From Bradyrhizobium sp. LTSP885 (GTDB lineage Bacteria > Pseudomonadota > Alphaproteobacteria > Rhizobiales > Xanthobacteraceae), in the NCBI RefSeq assembly GCF_000938305.1, contig NZ_JYMT01000027.1:38059-102058 (forward strand): a stretch of DNA of 64,000 nucleotides, read 5' to 3'. Position 1 is the stretch's first letter. Every line of letters starts with the position of its first letter. Below, piece by piece: positions 7,919 to 15,908 of this stretch. The notes under the pieces are model-generated. The model did no database searches and had not been told where the DNA came from. It saw nothing but the letters and a program-made list of their open reading frames with translations. Position numbers and translations under genes: made by a program.

Positions 7919-8782
7919 ATGGAGCATCTGACGATTCGGGCCAATGGCGCGGCGTTCCATGTCGCGCGGATCGGCAGCGGCAGACCGCTGCTGCTACTGC
8001 ACGGCTGGCCGGAATTCTGGCTGACCTGGGAGCCGGTGATGACTCGCCTGGCCAGCCGCTTCACGCTGATCGCACCCGACCTGCACGGTTTCGGCGACAG
8101 CGACAAGCCCGCAGGCCCTTACGGTCCGGACCAGCATGCCGATGACATGCTGGCGCTGCTTGACGCGCTCGGCATCGGACAGGCCGGCGTTGTCGGCCAC
8201 GACGTCGGCGGCGCGGTGATGCAGCCCCTCGCCCGCAAGGCGCCGGGGCGGCTGGCCGGCCTGTTGTTGTTCGATTTCGTCTATCCCGGCATCGGTCCGC
8301 GCATGGCCGCGCCCGACAGGCTGAATCACATCTGGTACCAGTCGTTCCAGCAGATGGAGATGGCGCCGGCGCTGGTCGGGGCGACGCGCGAGACGTGCCG
8401 GACCTATATCGGGCATTTCCTGCGCAACTGGTCGCATCGCAAGGCGGCCTTCGACGACGTGATCGAGGCCTTCACCGACAACTTCATGACACACGGCAAC
8501 CTTGCCGGCGGCTTTGCGCATTACCGCGCGTCACATGCTGGACGCGTGAGGATGATGCAGGGCGAGGCGTCAATGCTGCCGCCGATTGCGGTGCCGACCT
8601 GCATCCGCTGGGCCGAGCACGATCCGCTGTTTCCCTATGCCTGGACCGACCGGTTAGGGGAGACCTTCATCGATCTCGATCTGAAGATATTTCCCGATGT
8701 CGGGCATTTTCCGCATCGTGAGGATCCCGACCGGGCGGCCGCCGAGATCGCAGGGTTTTTCGAGCGGATCAATTGGAGGTAG
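7919..8782 (+). CDS. Alpha/beta hydrolase, haloacetate dehalogenase/epoxide hydrolase type
   Basis: A 287-aa hydrolase with the oxyanion motif HGWPEFW (residues 28-34), APDLHGFGDSDKP, the nucleophile elbow GHDVGG with Asp95 (not Ser), and the catalytic His in FPDVGHFPHRED. An Asp nucleophile is typical of epoxide hydrolases and haloacetate/haloalkane dehalogenases, so esterase or lipase action is unlikely. The substrate cannot be read from sequence. The ATG at 7919 is preceded by GGGAGCGGAG at close spacing, which favours it over an upstream TTG. It stands alone, with a strong hairpin just after the stop. Confidence 0.85.
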   Translation: MEHLTIRANGAAFHVARIGSGRPLLLLHGWPEFWLTWEPVMTRLASRFTLIAPDLHGFGDSDKPAGPYGPDQHADDMLALLDALGIGQAGVVGHDVGGAVMQPLARKAPGRLAGLLLFDFVYPGIGPRMAAPDRLNHIWYQSFQQMEMAPALVGATRETCRTYIGHFLRNWSHRKAAFDDVIEAFTDNFMTHGNLAGGFAHYRASHAGRVRMMQGEASMLPPIAVPTCIRWAEHDPLFPYAWTDRLGETFIDLDLKIFPDVGHFPHREDPDRAAAEIAGFFERINWR

Positions 8783-8791
8783 AATGAAGGT

Positions 8792-8826
8792 GGGACCGCC
8801 AGACGCGACAAAAAACTGGCGGTCCC
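8792..8826 (+). terminator. Perfect 11-bp hairpin after the hydrolase gene
   Basis: GGGACCGCCAG and CTGGCGGTCCC pair perfectly around a 13-nt A-rich loop, 9 nt past the hydrolase stop. There is no downstream T-tract, so it may be an mRNA 3' stabiliser or a Rho-linked end instead of a classical intrinsic terminator. The rest of the gap to 8992 shows nothing else I can name. Confidence 0.45.
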
Positions 8827-8992
8827 GTGCCGCTGCTTAAAATTTACTGACCGAGAAGTGCGGCTTCGGCGGCCAGCGGGAGCGACGGACTGACGCTAGC
8901 AACCCCGGCCAAATCGGCAACGCGAACCCGTTCTTAACCTAACCGCTCAACCTTACCGCGCTGCGGTCAAGCGGCGATGGTTAACGCGAGTC

Positions 8993-10168
8993 TCACGCCT
9001 TCGCGTTTTCCTTGGCGTTCTCCTTGGCTTTTTCCTTGGCCTTCTTGGTCTTTTTCTCGCTCTTTTCGCTCTCGTCGTCGCCCTTGGCCTTCTTCTCGTC
9101 CTTGCCGTTGTCTTTCTTGCGGTTGGTGAAGCGGGCATTGCCGAGCCCGGTTCCGATCGTCAGCACGCCCCAATGCGCGACGTCCTGCATGAAGGGGACT
9201 TCGGCGAGCCCCTGGGCGACGCCGTCATTGTGCATCACGATTGCGGTGTCGTGGCCGCCGATCTCGGGGATCGCCTCGACCAGACTCGCCGGCAGGTTGA
9301 ATTTGCTGCTCTCCCAGTTGCCCGGCAGGTTCTGCGCGCCCTTCGCGATCGACCCGTCCGCGTTGATGACGCCGGGACAGGAGATGCCGATGAACGGTGC
9401 GAGCTTCAGGCCCTCGGCTTCGGCGGCGCCGATGAGATCCTTCAGCATCTTCACCAGGCGCTTCACCGCGCCCTCGCGCGTCGGCTCGTCGTCGGCATGG
9501 CGCCACAGCTCCGACTTCCAGACTTCCGCCTTCGACAGATCAGGCGCCTTCTTCCAGCGTGTCTCGACCACACCGCAGCGGATATTGGTGCCGCCGATAT
9601 CGACCGCCAGGATGCTGTCATGGGCCTCGAAGATCCATGACGGCGCCAGATGCAGCGTGCCGATCAGGCCGGCGTCATCGGGATGAAAGCGGATCGGCAC
9701 CATGTCGATCTCGATATCCTCCGATGTGAGGATGATCTCGGTGCGCGCGATGGCGAGTTCGCCGAGTCGGCTTTCGCGAAAACCGCCGCCGACCACGATG
9801 CGCTCGGTGCCGGCCCAGGCCTTGGTCTTGAGGAAGCGCCGCGTCACATAAGCGAGCTCCTGCGCGAACTCCTCGATCGCGCTGTGCACGACGGCGGACG
9901 CTTCGGTGTCGTCGCCGACCAGCATCTCATCCAGCTTCTTCTTGCTGATCTCGTCCGACGGTTCGTCGCCGAATGGATCCTCGCCCGACTTCCGCAGCGG
10001 CTTGCGCCAGCGGTCGAAAATCTTGCGGAATGCGCCCTTGGAGGCGCGGTCGCCGATGAATCCCTCGTCGTCCTTCAGCTCGATGTTGAAACTGTCGATA
10101 TCGACGGATGGCAGCCGCGCGCCGCCATGCTGGGCAATGCCCGTGGTTGATAATGTGTCGTCAGCCAT
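8993..10168 (-). CDS. ROK-type sugar kinase-like protein with permuted motif order
   Basis: A 391-aa protein of the ASKHA/ROK kinase type. Motifs run IVVGGG (124-129), PDDAGLIG (163-170), LAVDIGGTNIR (187-197), ISCPGV (262-267), HND (313-315, probable catalytic Asp315) and TIGTGLGNA (337-345). In canonical ROK kinases the DIGGT phosphate loop is N-terminal and GGG..DAG is C-terminal. Here the C-terminal lobe comes first, as in a circular permutation. The ROK zinc motif is not seen. Residues ~350-391 are Lys/Glu/Ala-rich and probably disordered. The start at 10168 (MADDTL) follows AAGGGCGAA; the frame continues upstream without family-like sequence. Substrate unknown. Confidence 0.8.
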   Translation of the reverse strand: MADDTLSTTGIAQHGGARLPSVDIDSFNIELKDDEGFIGDRASKGAFRKIFDRWRKPLRKSGEDPFGDEPSDEISKKKLDEMLVGDDTEASAVVHSAIEEFAQELAYVTRRFLKTKAWAGTERIVVGGGFRESRLGELAIARTEIILTSEDIEIDMVPIRFHPDDAGLIGTLHLAPSWIFEAHDSILAVDIGGTNIRCGVVETRWKKAPDLSKAEVWKSELWRHADDEPTREGAVKRLVKMLKDLIGAAEAEGLKLAPFIGISCPGVINADGSIAKGAQNLPGNWESSKFNLPASLVEAIPEIGGHDTAIVMHNDGVAQGLAEVPFMQDVAHWGVLTIGTGLGNARFTNRKKDNGKDEKKAKGDDESEKSEKKTKKAKEKAKENAKENAKA

Positions 10169-10283
10169 TTCGCCCTTGCGCCCTAGCGCCCTTGCCCGCC
10201 TGAGGTTCCCTCCATTAACGGCCGGGAACCCAATTGGTTGCGTCCCGCGCTTTGACCCGCGCGGGACGCAATTTTTGGCGATG

Positions 10284-11087
10284 TCAGGCTGCCGCAACCC
10301 CGTAGCGCGCCGCGGGCTTGCTGCGCGACAGGTTCGGCATCAGCTTCTGGCGGGCGCCCTCATAGGCCTGCCAGTCCGCAGCATCGGGAAGCGACGGCAC
10401 CGTGATGACTTCACCCTGATCGAGGCCGGCGAGCGCGGCATCCACCATGTCCTCGGCCTTCATGACGATCTCGCCGGGCAGATGCTCGACCGGCGTGCCG
10501 GCGATGCCCCAGAATTCGGTCGCCGTCGCACCCGGCAGCACCGCCTGGACGCGGATATTCTTGTCCTTCAGCTCGTGCTGCAACGACTGCGTCAGCGCGA
10601 CCACGAAAGCCTTGCTGCCGCCGTAGACACCGTTGAGGATTTCGGGCGCGACACCGACGATCGAGGCGATGTTGATCAGGGTGCCGCCGCCGCGCGCGAC
10701 AAATCCCGGGACCGCCGCATAGGTCAGGCGCATCAGCGCGTTGACGTTGAGCGCGATCATGTCGCTCATCTTGTCGACGTCGGATACGAGCAGCGGCGCA
10801 GTCGCGCCGACGCCGGCATTGTTCACCAGCACGGTAATGCCGGCATTATCGCGCAGGATGGCTTCGATCCGGGACAAATCGTCCCGCTTGCTGAGATCGG
10901 CGGCAACGATCTCGATCGATCGACCTGTCTCCCCGGACAGACGCCTGGCAAGCCCATCGAGGCGCTCGCGGTTACGTGCGACGAGGATCAGATCGTAGCC
11001 ACGCCGTGCGAGCCGGTCCGCATAGATGGCACCGATTCCGGACGACGCGCCGGTGACGAGCGCCGTTCCCTTGGCTGACTTGGTCAT
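10284..11087 (-). CDS. Short-chain dehydrogenase/reductase
   Basis: A 267-aa classical SDR with the NAD(P) motif VTGASSGIGAIYA, VNNAGVGA, and the catalytic Ser (IASIVG) and YxxxK (YGGSK). Arg residues after the second strand (VARNRERL) hint at NADP(H). The ATG at 11087 is preceded by AGGAGA, which decides against the upstream part of the open frame. It is divergent from a GlxA-type AraC regulator across 124 nt, so that regulator may control it; this is a guess from arrangement. Substrate not predictable. Confidence 0.9.
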   Translation of the reverse strand: MTKSAKGTALVTGASSGIGAIYADRLARRGYDLILVARNRERLDGLARRLSGETGRSIEIVAADLSKRDDLSRIEAILRDNAGITVLVNNAGVGATAPLLVSDVDKMSDMIALNVNALMRLTYAAVPGFVARGGGTLINIASIVGVAPEILNGVYGGSKAFVVALTQSLQHELKDKNIRVQAVLPGATATEFWGIAGTPVEHLPGEIVMKAEDMVDAALAGLDQGEVITVPSLPDAADWQAYEGARQKLMPNLSRSKPAARYGVAAA

Positions 11088-11211
11088 GTTGGTCTCCTGT
11101 TTGACCTGGACGGCCGGTTTTGGCCGTTGGTCAGGTTGTAGAGGCCCTTTCCCGCGTCTCAAATGTCATATATACACCTTTTTAGGACGTCGACGTGCGC
11201 GCGAGGGTTCC

Positions 11212-12150
11212 ATGCAGAAGATCGGCTTCGTCATTTTTCCGGACTTCCAGGTAATGGGCTTCGCCGCCATCACCGCCTTCGAGATCGCCAATCTGGTGGC
11301 GGGGGTGTCCTTCTACGAAGTGACGCTGCTGTCGGAGAACGGCGGTCCGGTGCGCTCGTCCGCGGGCTTCAATGTCGAGACTGAAGCCTTTGGTGAGCGT
11401 AGCTTCGATACGCTGTTCGTCGGGGCAGGCACGGAGCTGCGCCCAGCATCGCCGAAGCTGACCGACTATATTCACCGCGCCATGACATCGTCGCAGCGTA
11501 TTGCCGCGCCTTGCGTCGGCGCCTTCTCGCTGGCCGAAGCCGGCGTGCTCGACGGCCGACGCGTCTCTACGCATTGGGAGTTTGCCGCCGAGCTGCAGGC
11601 ACGATTTCCCAGGCTCAAGGTCGAGCAGGACCGCATCTACATCGTCGACGGACCGATCTGGACCTCGGCTGGCATGACCGCGACGATCGACCTGGCGCTG
11701 GCGATGGTTGAACACGATCTCGGCGTCGAGGTCGCCCGTTCGGTGGCGCGCAAGCTCGTCGTCTATCATCGCCGCGCCGGCGGACAGTCGCAGTTCTCCG
11801 CGCTGCTCGAGCTGGAGCCGAAATCCGACCGGATCCAGAACGCACTCAACTATGCCAAGGCGCACCTGCGCAACGAATTGTCCGTGGAGGAGCTGGCCGA
11901 GGTCGCGCGGCTCAGCCCGCGCCAGTTCAGCCGCGCCTTTCGCGCCGAGACCGGGCAGTCGCCGGCGAAGGCGATCGAGCATCTCCGTGTCGAGGCGGCG
12001 CGCGAGTTGATCGGCGATGGCCGGCATGCGATGGACGAGATCGCGAACGAGACCGGCTTTGCCGACCGCGAGCGGATGCGGCGGGCGTTCCTGCGTGTCC
12101 TGGGCCAGCCACCGCAAACCATCCGCCGCCACGCCAGGGCGGCCGCCTAA
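11212..12150 (+). CDS. GlxA-family AraC-type transcriptional regulator (DJ-1/PfpI domain)
   Basis: A 312-aa regulator with an N-terminal DJ-1/PfpI-like domain (residues ~1-170; FVIFPDFQVMGFA, and a GAFSLAEAG nucleophile-elbow region whose upstream Cys is in APCVGAF) and a C-terminal AraC double helix-turn-helix (~210-305; LSVEELAEVARLSPRQFSRAFRAETG, then FADRERMRRAFLRVLGQPPQ). The ATG at 11212 follows GAGGG. The ligand is unknown; such proteins respond to small metabolites. It is divergently paired with the SDR gene, and an AT-rich stretch near 11167-11183 could hold promoters. Confidence 0.9.
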   Translation: MQKIGFVIFPDFQVMGFAAITAFEIANLVAGVSFYEVTLLSENGGPVRSSAGFNVETEAFGERSFDTLFVGAGTELRPASPKLTDYIHRAMTSSQRIAAPCVGAFSLAEAGVLDGRRVSTHWEFAAELQARFPRLKVEQDRIYIVDGPIWTSAGMTATIDLALAMVEHDLGVEVARSVARKLVVYHRRAGGQSQFSALLELEPKSDRIQNALNYAKAHLRNELSVEELAEVARLSPRQFSRAFRAETGQSPAKAIEHLRVEAARELIGDGRHAMDEIANETGFADRERMRRAFLRVLGQPPQTIRRHARAAA

Positions 12151-12214
12151 CGGCGAATCGGGCCAAAACCGCGCCAAATCCTTCATTTTTGGCCGGTTTT
12201 TGCCCCGCTTATTC

Positions 12215-12242
12215 TTGACTCCCCGCTGTTTGCGGCTATAAG
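12215..12242 (+). promoter_or_regulatory. Probable sigma-70 promoter of rplU-rpmA
   Basis: TTGACT (12215-12220), a 16-bp spacer and TATAAG (12237-12242) are close to consensus and lie about 165 nt upstream of rplU, leaving a long leader. Confidence 0.65.
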
Positions 12243-12254
12243 TCCACCGCATCC

Positions 12255-12285
12255 GGCGCGAGGATTTCTCGCGCCGATTGTTTTT
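12255..12285 (+). promoter_or_regulatory. Leader hairpin followed by T-tract before rplU; possible attenuator
   Basis: GGCGCGAG and CTCGCGCC form a perfect 8-bp stem with loop GATTT, followed by GATTGTTTTT. It sits about 15 nt after the predicted -10 element in the rplU leader and looks like an intrinsic terminator. Ribosomal protein leaders are often autoregulated, but no specific family is recognised here. Confidence 0.45.
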
Positions 12286-12405
12286 GCGCGAGCAATCCAG
12301 GGAATTCGTTCCCCTCGCACGAAAACCGAAACCCATAGCGACTGAACAAAAAGCCGACCCGGGCTACTCGTCCGAGGCTGGTATCGAACACGAAGGAATC
12401 AAACG

Positions 12406-12789
12406 ATGTTCGCAGTCATCAAAACCGGCGGCCGGCAGTTCCGCGTCGTTCCGAATGATGTACTCGAGATAGGCAAGATCGCCGGCGAAGTCGGTACGAT
12501 CATCCAGCTTGGCGAAGTTCTGGTGCTCGGCGGTGACACGCCCGTGCTGGGAACGCCCACCGTGGCAGGCGCGACCGTTGCAGCCGAAGTGCTGCAGCAC
12601 AAGCGTGGCCCCAAGGTGATCGCGTTCAAGAAGCGTCGCCGCAAGAATTCACGCCGCAAGCGCGGCTATCGCGACGAGCTCACGGTGCTTCGCATCACCG
12701 AGATTCTCGCCGATAATGCCAAGCCGACCATCGGCCCGCGGCCGAAGCGGGAAAAGCCGGTGGCAGCGCCCGCCGAGGAAGCCGCATAG
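12406..12789 (+). CDS. rplU: 50S ribosomal protein L21
   Basis: Starts MFAVIKTGGRQFRV, the L21 N-terminus, and contains the conserved KRRRKNSRRKRGYRDELTVLRI segment that contacts 23S rRNA. At 127 aa it is slightly longer than the ~103-aa core because of a Pro/Ala/Glu-rich tail (KPVAAPAEEAA), which is common in this order. It is followed by rpmA 112 nt downstream, the standard L21-L27 pair. A strong promoter and long leader precede it. Confidence 0.98.
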   Translation: MFAVIKTGGRQFRVVPNDVLEIGKIAGEVGTIIQLGEVLVLGGDTPVLGTPTVAGATVAAEVLQHKRGPKVIAFKKRRRKNSRRKRGYRDELTVLRITEILADNAKPTIGPRPKREKPVAAPAEEAA

Positions 12790-12815
12790 GCCTCTCGCGC
12801 GCGAAAAGGTTGATC

Positions 12816-12838
12816 GTCACGCGGCAAATCCGCGTGAC
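12816..12838 (+). other. Perfect 9-bp hairpin between rplU and rpmA
   Basis: GTCACGCGG and CCGCGTGAC pair around CAAAT with no T-tract. It may act in RNA processing or in setting L21/L27 ratios; this is inference from structure only. Confidence 0.4.
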
Positions 12839-12901
12839 CAGAATTGAAATGATTCCGTCAAGGAATTGATCTAGAGATTCTAGCGAAGTCGGAGACGAGC
12901 C

Positions 12902-13171
12902 ATGGCTCACAAAAAAGCAGGCGGTTCATCGCGTAACGGACGTGATTCCAAGGGCAAGCGCCTTGGCGTCAAGGCGTTCGGTGGCGAGCGCGTGATCCCC
13001 GGTAACATCATCGCGCGTCAGCGCGGCACCACCTGGCATCCCGGCCTTAATGTCGGCATGGGCACCGACCATACTCTCTTCGCGAAGATCGAGGGTCATG
13101 TCGAGTTCCGCGCCAAAGCCAACGGCCGCACATTCGTATCGGTCGTCCCGATGGCGGAAGCGGCCGAATAG
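12902..13171 (+). CDS. rpmA: 50S ribosomal protein L27
   Basis: 89 aa starting MAHKKAGGSSRNGRDSKGKR, the highly conserved L27 N-terminus that reaches the peptidyl transferase centre, followed by GNIIARQRGTTWHPG and FAKIEGHVEF. No N-terminal extension of the Firmicute type is present. It lies 112 nt after rplU and is followed by a clear intrinsic terminator, which ends the L21-L27 operon. Confidence 0.98.
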   Translation: MAHKKAGGSSRNGRDSKGKRLGVKAFGGERVIPGNIIARQRGTTWHPGLNVGMGTDHTLFAKIEGHVEFRAKANGRTFVSVVPMAEAAE

Positions 13172-13233
13172 ACGGTGGACAAACACGAGTCCGCCGGGTC
13201 CTGTTGAACCGGCGGAGTCGAAATGGGCTCCAA

Positions 13234-13263
13234 GGGAGGCGGGACAACCGGCCTCCCTTTTTT
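13234..13263 (+). terminator. Intrinsic terminator of rplU-rpmA
   Basis: GGGAGGC and GCCTCCC form a 7-bp GC stem around a 10-nt loop, followed by six T residues. A second imperfect hairpin (around CCGCCGG/CCGGCGG) lies immediately upstream. Confidence 0.85.
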
Positions 13264-13340
13264 GTTGCGCGGGTTCCAGTTCGACCGCGCGCAACATTCC
13301 AAGCGTTGCGTACCGTTGTTTCGCATCACAGGAGCCCGAC

Positions 13341-13937
13341 ATGTTGCAGGACATCCCGACCCCGACCTTGCGCGAGGCGAGAGCGTGCGTCCTCGAGACC
13401 GAACGGCTGACATTGCGCAAGCCGACGCTCGCGGACGTAAAAGCAATTGCCCGTCTCGCCAATGATCGCCGCATCGCGGAGAACACCCGTCGGCTGCCGC
13501 ATCCCTACAGCCAGGACGACGCCATCGATTTCGTGCGTGCGCTCGCCGAGGGCGGACGCGAGACGGTTTTCCTGATCGAGAACAATCATACGCCGATCGG
13601 AATGGTCGGCGTCGACTGGCGCGAGGCGACCACGGCGGAACTCGGCTATTGGCTCGGCGTCGACCATTGGGGCCAGGGTTTCGGCACCGAGGCCGCACGC
13701 GCGGTGATCGATTACTTTTTCGAGGAATTCGATCTCGACCAGCTGATATCAGGCGCCCGCGTCGCGAATCCGTCGTCGCGCAACATCCTTGAGAAATGCG
13801 GCTTCCAGTGGAGCGGCGTCGAGCTGCACCGCTTCGAGGCGCTGGGCTCGTCGAGCCCGGTGGACTGCTTCCGCCTGTCGCGCGGCGTCTGGGCCTCGCT
13901 AAAGACCTGGAGCCATTCGACGCGGCGGCAGGGTTGA
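13341..13937 (+). CDS. GNAT family N-acetyltransferase, RimJ/RimL-like
   Basis: A 198-aa acetyltransferase with the opening LETERLTLRKPTLADVKAIARLAND typical of the RimJ/RimL subgroup, the acetyl-CoA pyrophosphate-binding stretch YWLGVDHWGQGFGTEAARAV, and the C-terminal NPSSRNILEKCGFQWSG. The ATG at 13341 is preceded by CAGGAG with 7-nt spacing; the open frame upstream overlaps rpmA and was rejected. The substrate (a ribosomal protein or a small amine) cannot be told. It ends just before a palindromic repeat that separates it from the convergent EamA gene. Confidence 0.88.
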   Translation: MLQDIPTPTLREARACVLETERLTLRKPTLADVKAIARLANDRRIAENTRRLPHPYSQDDAIDFVRALAEGGRETVFLIENNHTPIGMVGVDWREATTAELGYWLGVDHWGQGFGTEAARAVIDYFFEEFDLDQLISGARVANPSSRNILEKCGFQWSGVELHRFEALGSSSPVDCFRLSRGVWASLKTWSHSTRRQG

Positions 13938-13940
13938 TCT

Positions 13941-14104
13941 TCACCCTCCCTGGAGGGGGAGGGTCGGATCGCATTGAGCAACGCGAAATGCGATCCGGGG
14001 TGGGGTGATCTCTCCGCACGGATACTTCTGGACGTGGAAAGACCTCCACCCCACCCCGCCGCTCATTGCATTCGCGTCGACCCTCCCCCTCCAGGGGAGG
14101 GTGA
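13941..14104. repeat. REP-like palindromic repeat element, about 164 bp
   Basis: Outer arms (TCACCCTCCCtGGAGGGGGAG and its mirror at 14079-14104) and inner arms (GGGGTGGGGT / ACCCCACCCC) make a long cruciform-type element. It fills the gap between two convergent genes and may also end transcription from both sides. Similar CCCTCCCC/GGAGGGGG elements are scattered in Bradyrhizobium-type genomes. Confidence 0.75.
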
Positions 14105-14107
14105 TAG

Positions 14108-15022
14108 TCACGCCGGCGGATTCACCGCCGGCTGCTGCCGCCCGAGCTGCTGCTCGCGCAGGAAGATATAGAGTCCTGCGCCGATAATGATCGCGGCACC
14201 GACGATCGTGGCCCAGGACGGCACGTCGCCGAACACCACAAAGCCGAAGATCACCGCCCAGACGATCATCGAATATTGATAGGGCACCACCACGCTCGCC
14301 GGCGCGAGCTTCAGCGAGCGGTTCACGCAGAGCAGGGCTGCGACCGAGATGATGCCGGCGGCGAAGAACAGCCCGAGGCTGCCGGCGGATGGCGTCACCC
14401 AGCCGAACGGCGACAGCGCCGCGCCCAGGATGAACGTGCCGCCGAATTGCGACGACGCCAGCACGATGTCGGGTGTCGATCGCAGCGATCGCGTGATCAG
14501 CATCAACACCGCAAACGACAGGCTCCCGCCAAGTGCGATCATCGCCGGCCAACTGATCGTCTGCGAGGATGGCCTGAGCGCGATCAACACGCCGCAAAAG
14601 CCGACCAGGATCGCCGTCCAGCGCCGCCAGCCCACATGCTCACCGAGCACGAGGCCCGACATTGCGGTGACGAAGATCGGTCCGGCCAGATAATAGGTGA
14701 TGACGTCGGCGAGCGGCAGATAGACGGTTGCGAGGAAGAACGCTGCGACCTCGAGCGTCGACAGTATCACCCGCAGCAATTGCAGCCAGGGGCGCTCGAG
14801 ATGCAGGAAATCGGCGCGCTGCTTCCACACCATCGGCAGCAGCACGATCAGTGCCGCGAAGGCGCGCAGCCACAGCAACTGCCCGACCGAATAGGTCGCG
14901 ACCATGAACTTGCCCATCGCGTCGCCGAACGAGAACATGAAGATCGACAGCAGCATCAATCCGATGCCGGCGAGCCGCGCGGATCGATCGTCGTAGGAGG
15001 ACAGTTTTGCGAACAGGCTCAT
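14108..15022 (-). CDS. DMT-superfamily transporter, EamA domain
   Basis: A 304-aa inner-membrane protein with about ten hydrophobic segments in two EamA repeats, for example IGLMLLSIFMFSFGDAMGKF at the N-terminus and the second repeat from about residue 155. The first repeat carries YYLAGPIFVTAMSGLVLGEHVGWRRW and the second SMIVWAVIFGFVVFGDVPSW, both EamA landmarks. The C-terminus is a short basic cytoplasmic tail (LREQQLGRQQ). Members export amino acids or other metabolites; the substrate here is unknown. It stands alone on the minus strand. Confidence 0.88.
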   Translation of the reverse strand: MSLFAKLSSYDDRSARLAGIGLMLLSIFMFSFGDAMGKFMVATYSVGQLLWLRAFAALIVLLPMVWKQRADFLHLERPWLQLLRVILSTLEVAAFFLATVYLPLADVITYYLAGPIFVTAMSGLVLGEHVGWRRWTAILVGFCGVLIALRPSSQTISWPAMIALGGSLSFAVLMLITRSLRSTPDIVLASSQFGGTFILGAALSPFGWVTPSAGSLGLFFAAGIISVAALLCVNRSLKLAPASVVVPYQYSMIVWAVIFGFVVFGDVPSWATIVGAAIIIGAGLYIFLREQQLGRQQPAVNPPA

Positions 15023-15212
15023 CTTGCTTCTGTTGCCGCCGCGTGAGTCGGGCTGGCTTTGTTGACGGTTTTAGCGACGTGGTTGCGCAGGACAACCCCA
15101 AGGGAGCCAAAAAGGAGGGCGCCAAAAGACAGCAAATCGAACCAATTGTCGCAGTGCGGCACCTGCGCTACCGGTAGATCAGCCCTTCAAAGAACAGCGC
15201 AGGAAACGCCGC

Positions 15213-15692
15213 ATGACCGAGTTCGATCCTACCCAGCACCGCATGGTACCTGCGCAGCGGTGGTTCGAGGATTTTGTGCTTGGCGAGCGCTTCGTGATCC
15301 CGAGCCGGACGCAGACTTCGGCCGTGTTCGCCGCCTTCCAGACCGCGAGCGGCGACACCCATCCGATCCATTACGACGTCGAGTATTGCCGCACGCGCGG
15401 CATGCCGGACCTGCTCGCGCATGGCTTCCAGACGCTGGTGCACACGGCGCCCGGCGCGGGGCTGTTTCCCTATGTCGTGGAGGAGTCGCTGATCGGCTTT
15501 CTCGAACAGTCGAGCAAGTTCCTGAAACCCGTCTACGCCGGCGACACCATCTACCCCGCACTCGAGGTGATCGAGCTCGCACCTGGCCGCAGCACCGGCG
15601 TGGTGACGCTGCGCTCGACCGTGCACAACCAGCGCCGCGAACTGGTGCTGGAGGGGATGCAGAAGTTCCTGGTCCTACGCCGGCCGGAATAA
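15213..15692 (+). CDS. MaoC family dehydratase
   Basis: A 159-aa hot-dog protein with the hydratase-2 motif FQTASGDTHPIHYD (residues ~43-56), where Asp and His of DxxxxH are the catalytic pair, and FLKPVYAGDTIYP, which lines the fold. Family members hydrate enoyl-CoA or related thioesters; the exact substrate is open. It is transcribed rightward with obgE next, but 216 nt and a MITE-like repeat separate them, so joint transcription is uncertain. Confidence 0.88.
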   Translation: MTEFDPTQHRMVPAQRWFEDFVLGERFVIPSRTQTSAVFAAFQTASGDTHPIHYDVEYCRTRGMPDLLAHGFQTLVHTAPGAGLFPYVVEESLIGFLEQSSKFLKPVYAGDTIYPALEVIELAPGRSTGVVTLRSTVHNQRRELVLEGMQKFLVLRRPE

Positions 15693-15794
15693 ATGCTCAG
15701 CAATCGGGCCGAGGCCGCAAAAAGGCCCGAAAATTAAGGCTTTTCGCCAAAGTGAGGGCGCTTCCGGGTTGCCGCAGCGGCCGCCCTGCCCTAA

Positions 15795-15898
15795 CTAGGG
15801 AAATGCCGGTTCTGACAACGCCAAGGCCGGGCTCCAAATTCTCGTTTTGACGCGTTTTCTTCGCGCGAACCGGCGTCCATTTCGCTCGAAAACGCTAG
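15795..15898 (+). repeat. Diverged copy of the CTAG-ended MITE-like repeat, abutting obgE
   Basis: A 104-bp stretch starting and ending in CTAG. Its right half (from ATTCTCGTTTTGACGCG to TTCGCTCGAAAACG) closely matches the copies at 26627-26732 and 28512-28618; its left half is diverged. It ends 10 nt before the obgE ATG, so it occupies the obgE upstream region. Confidence 0.7.
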
Positions 15899-15908
15899 TG
15901 TTGAGATC

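Noticed and set aside
13941..14104. Palindromic repeats as CRISPR or insertion sequence ends
   Set aside because: No regularly spaced direct repeats with spacers and no transposase; REP-type elements fit better.
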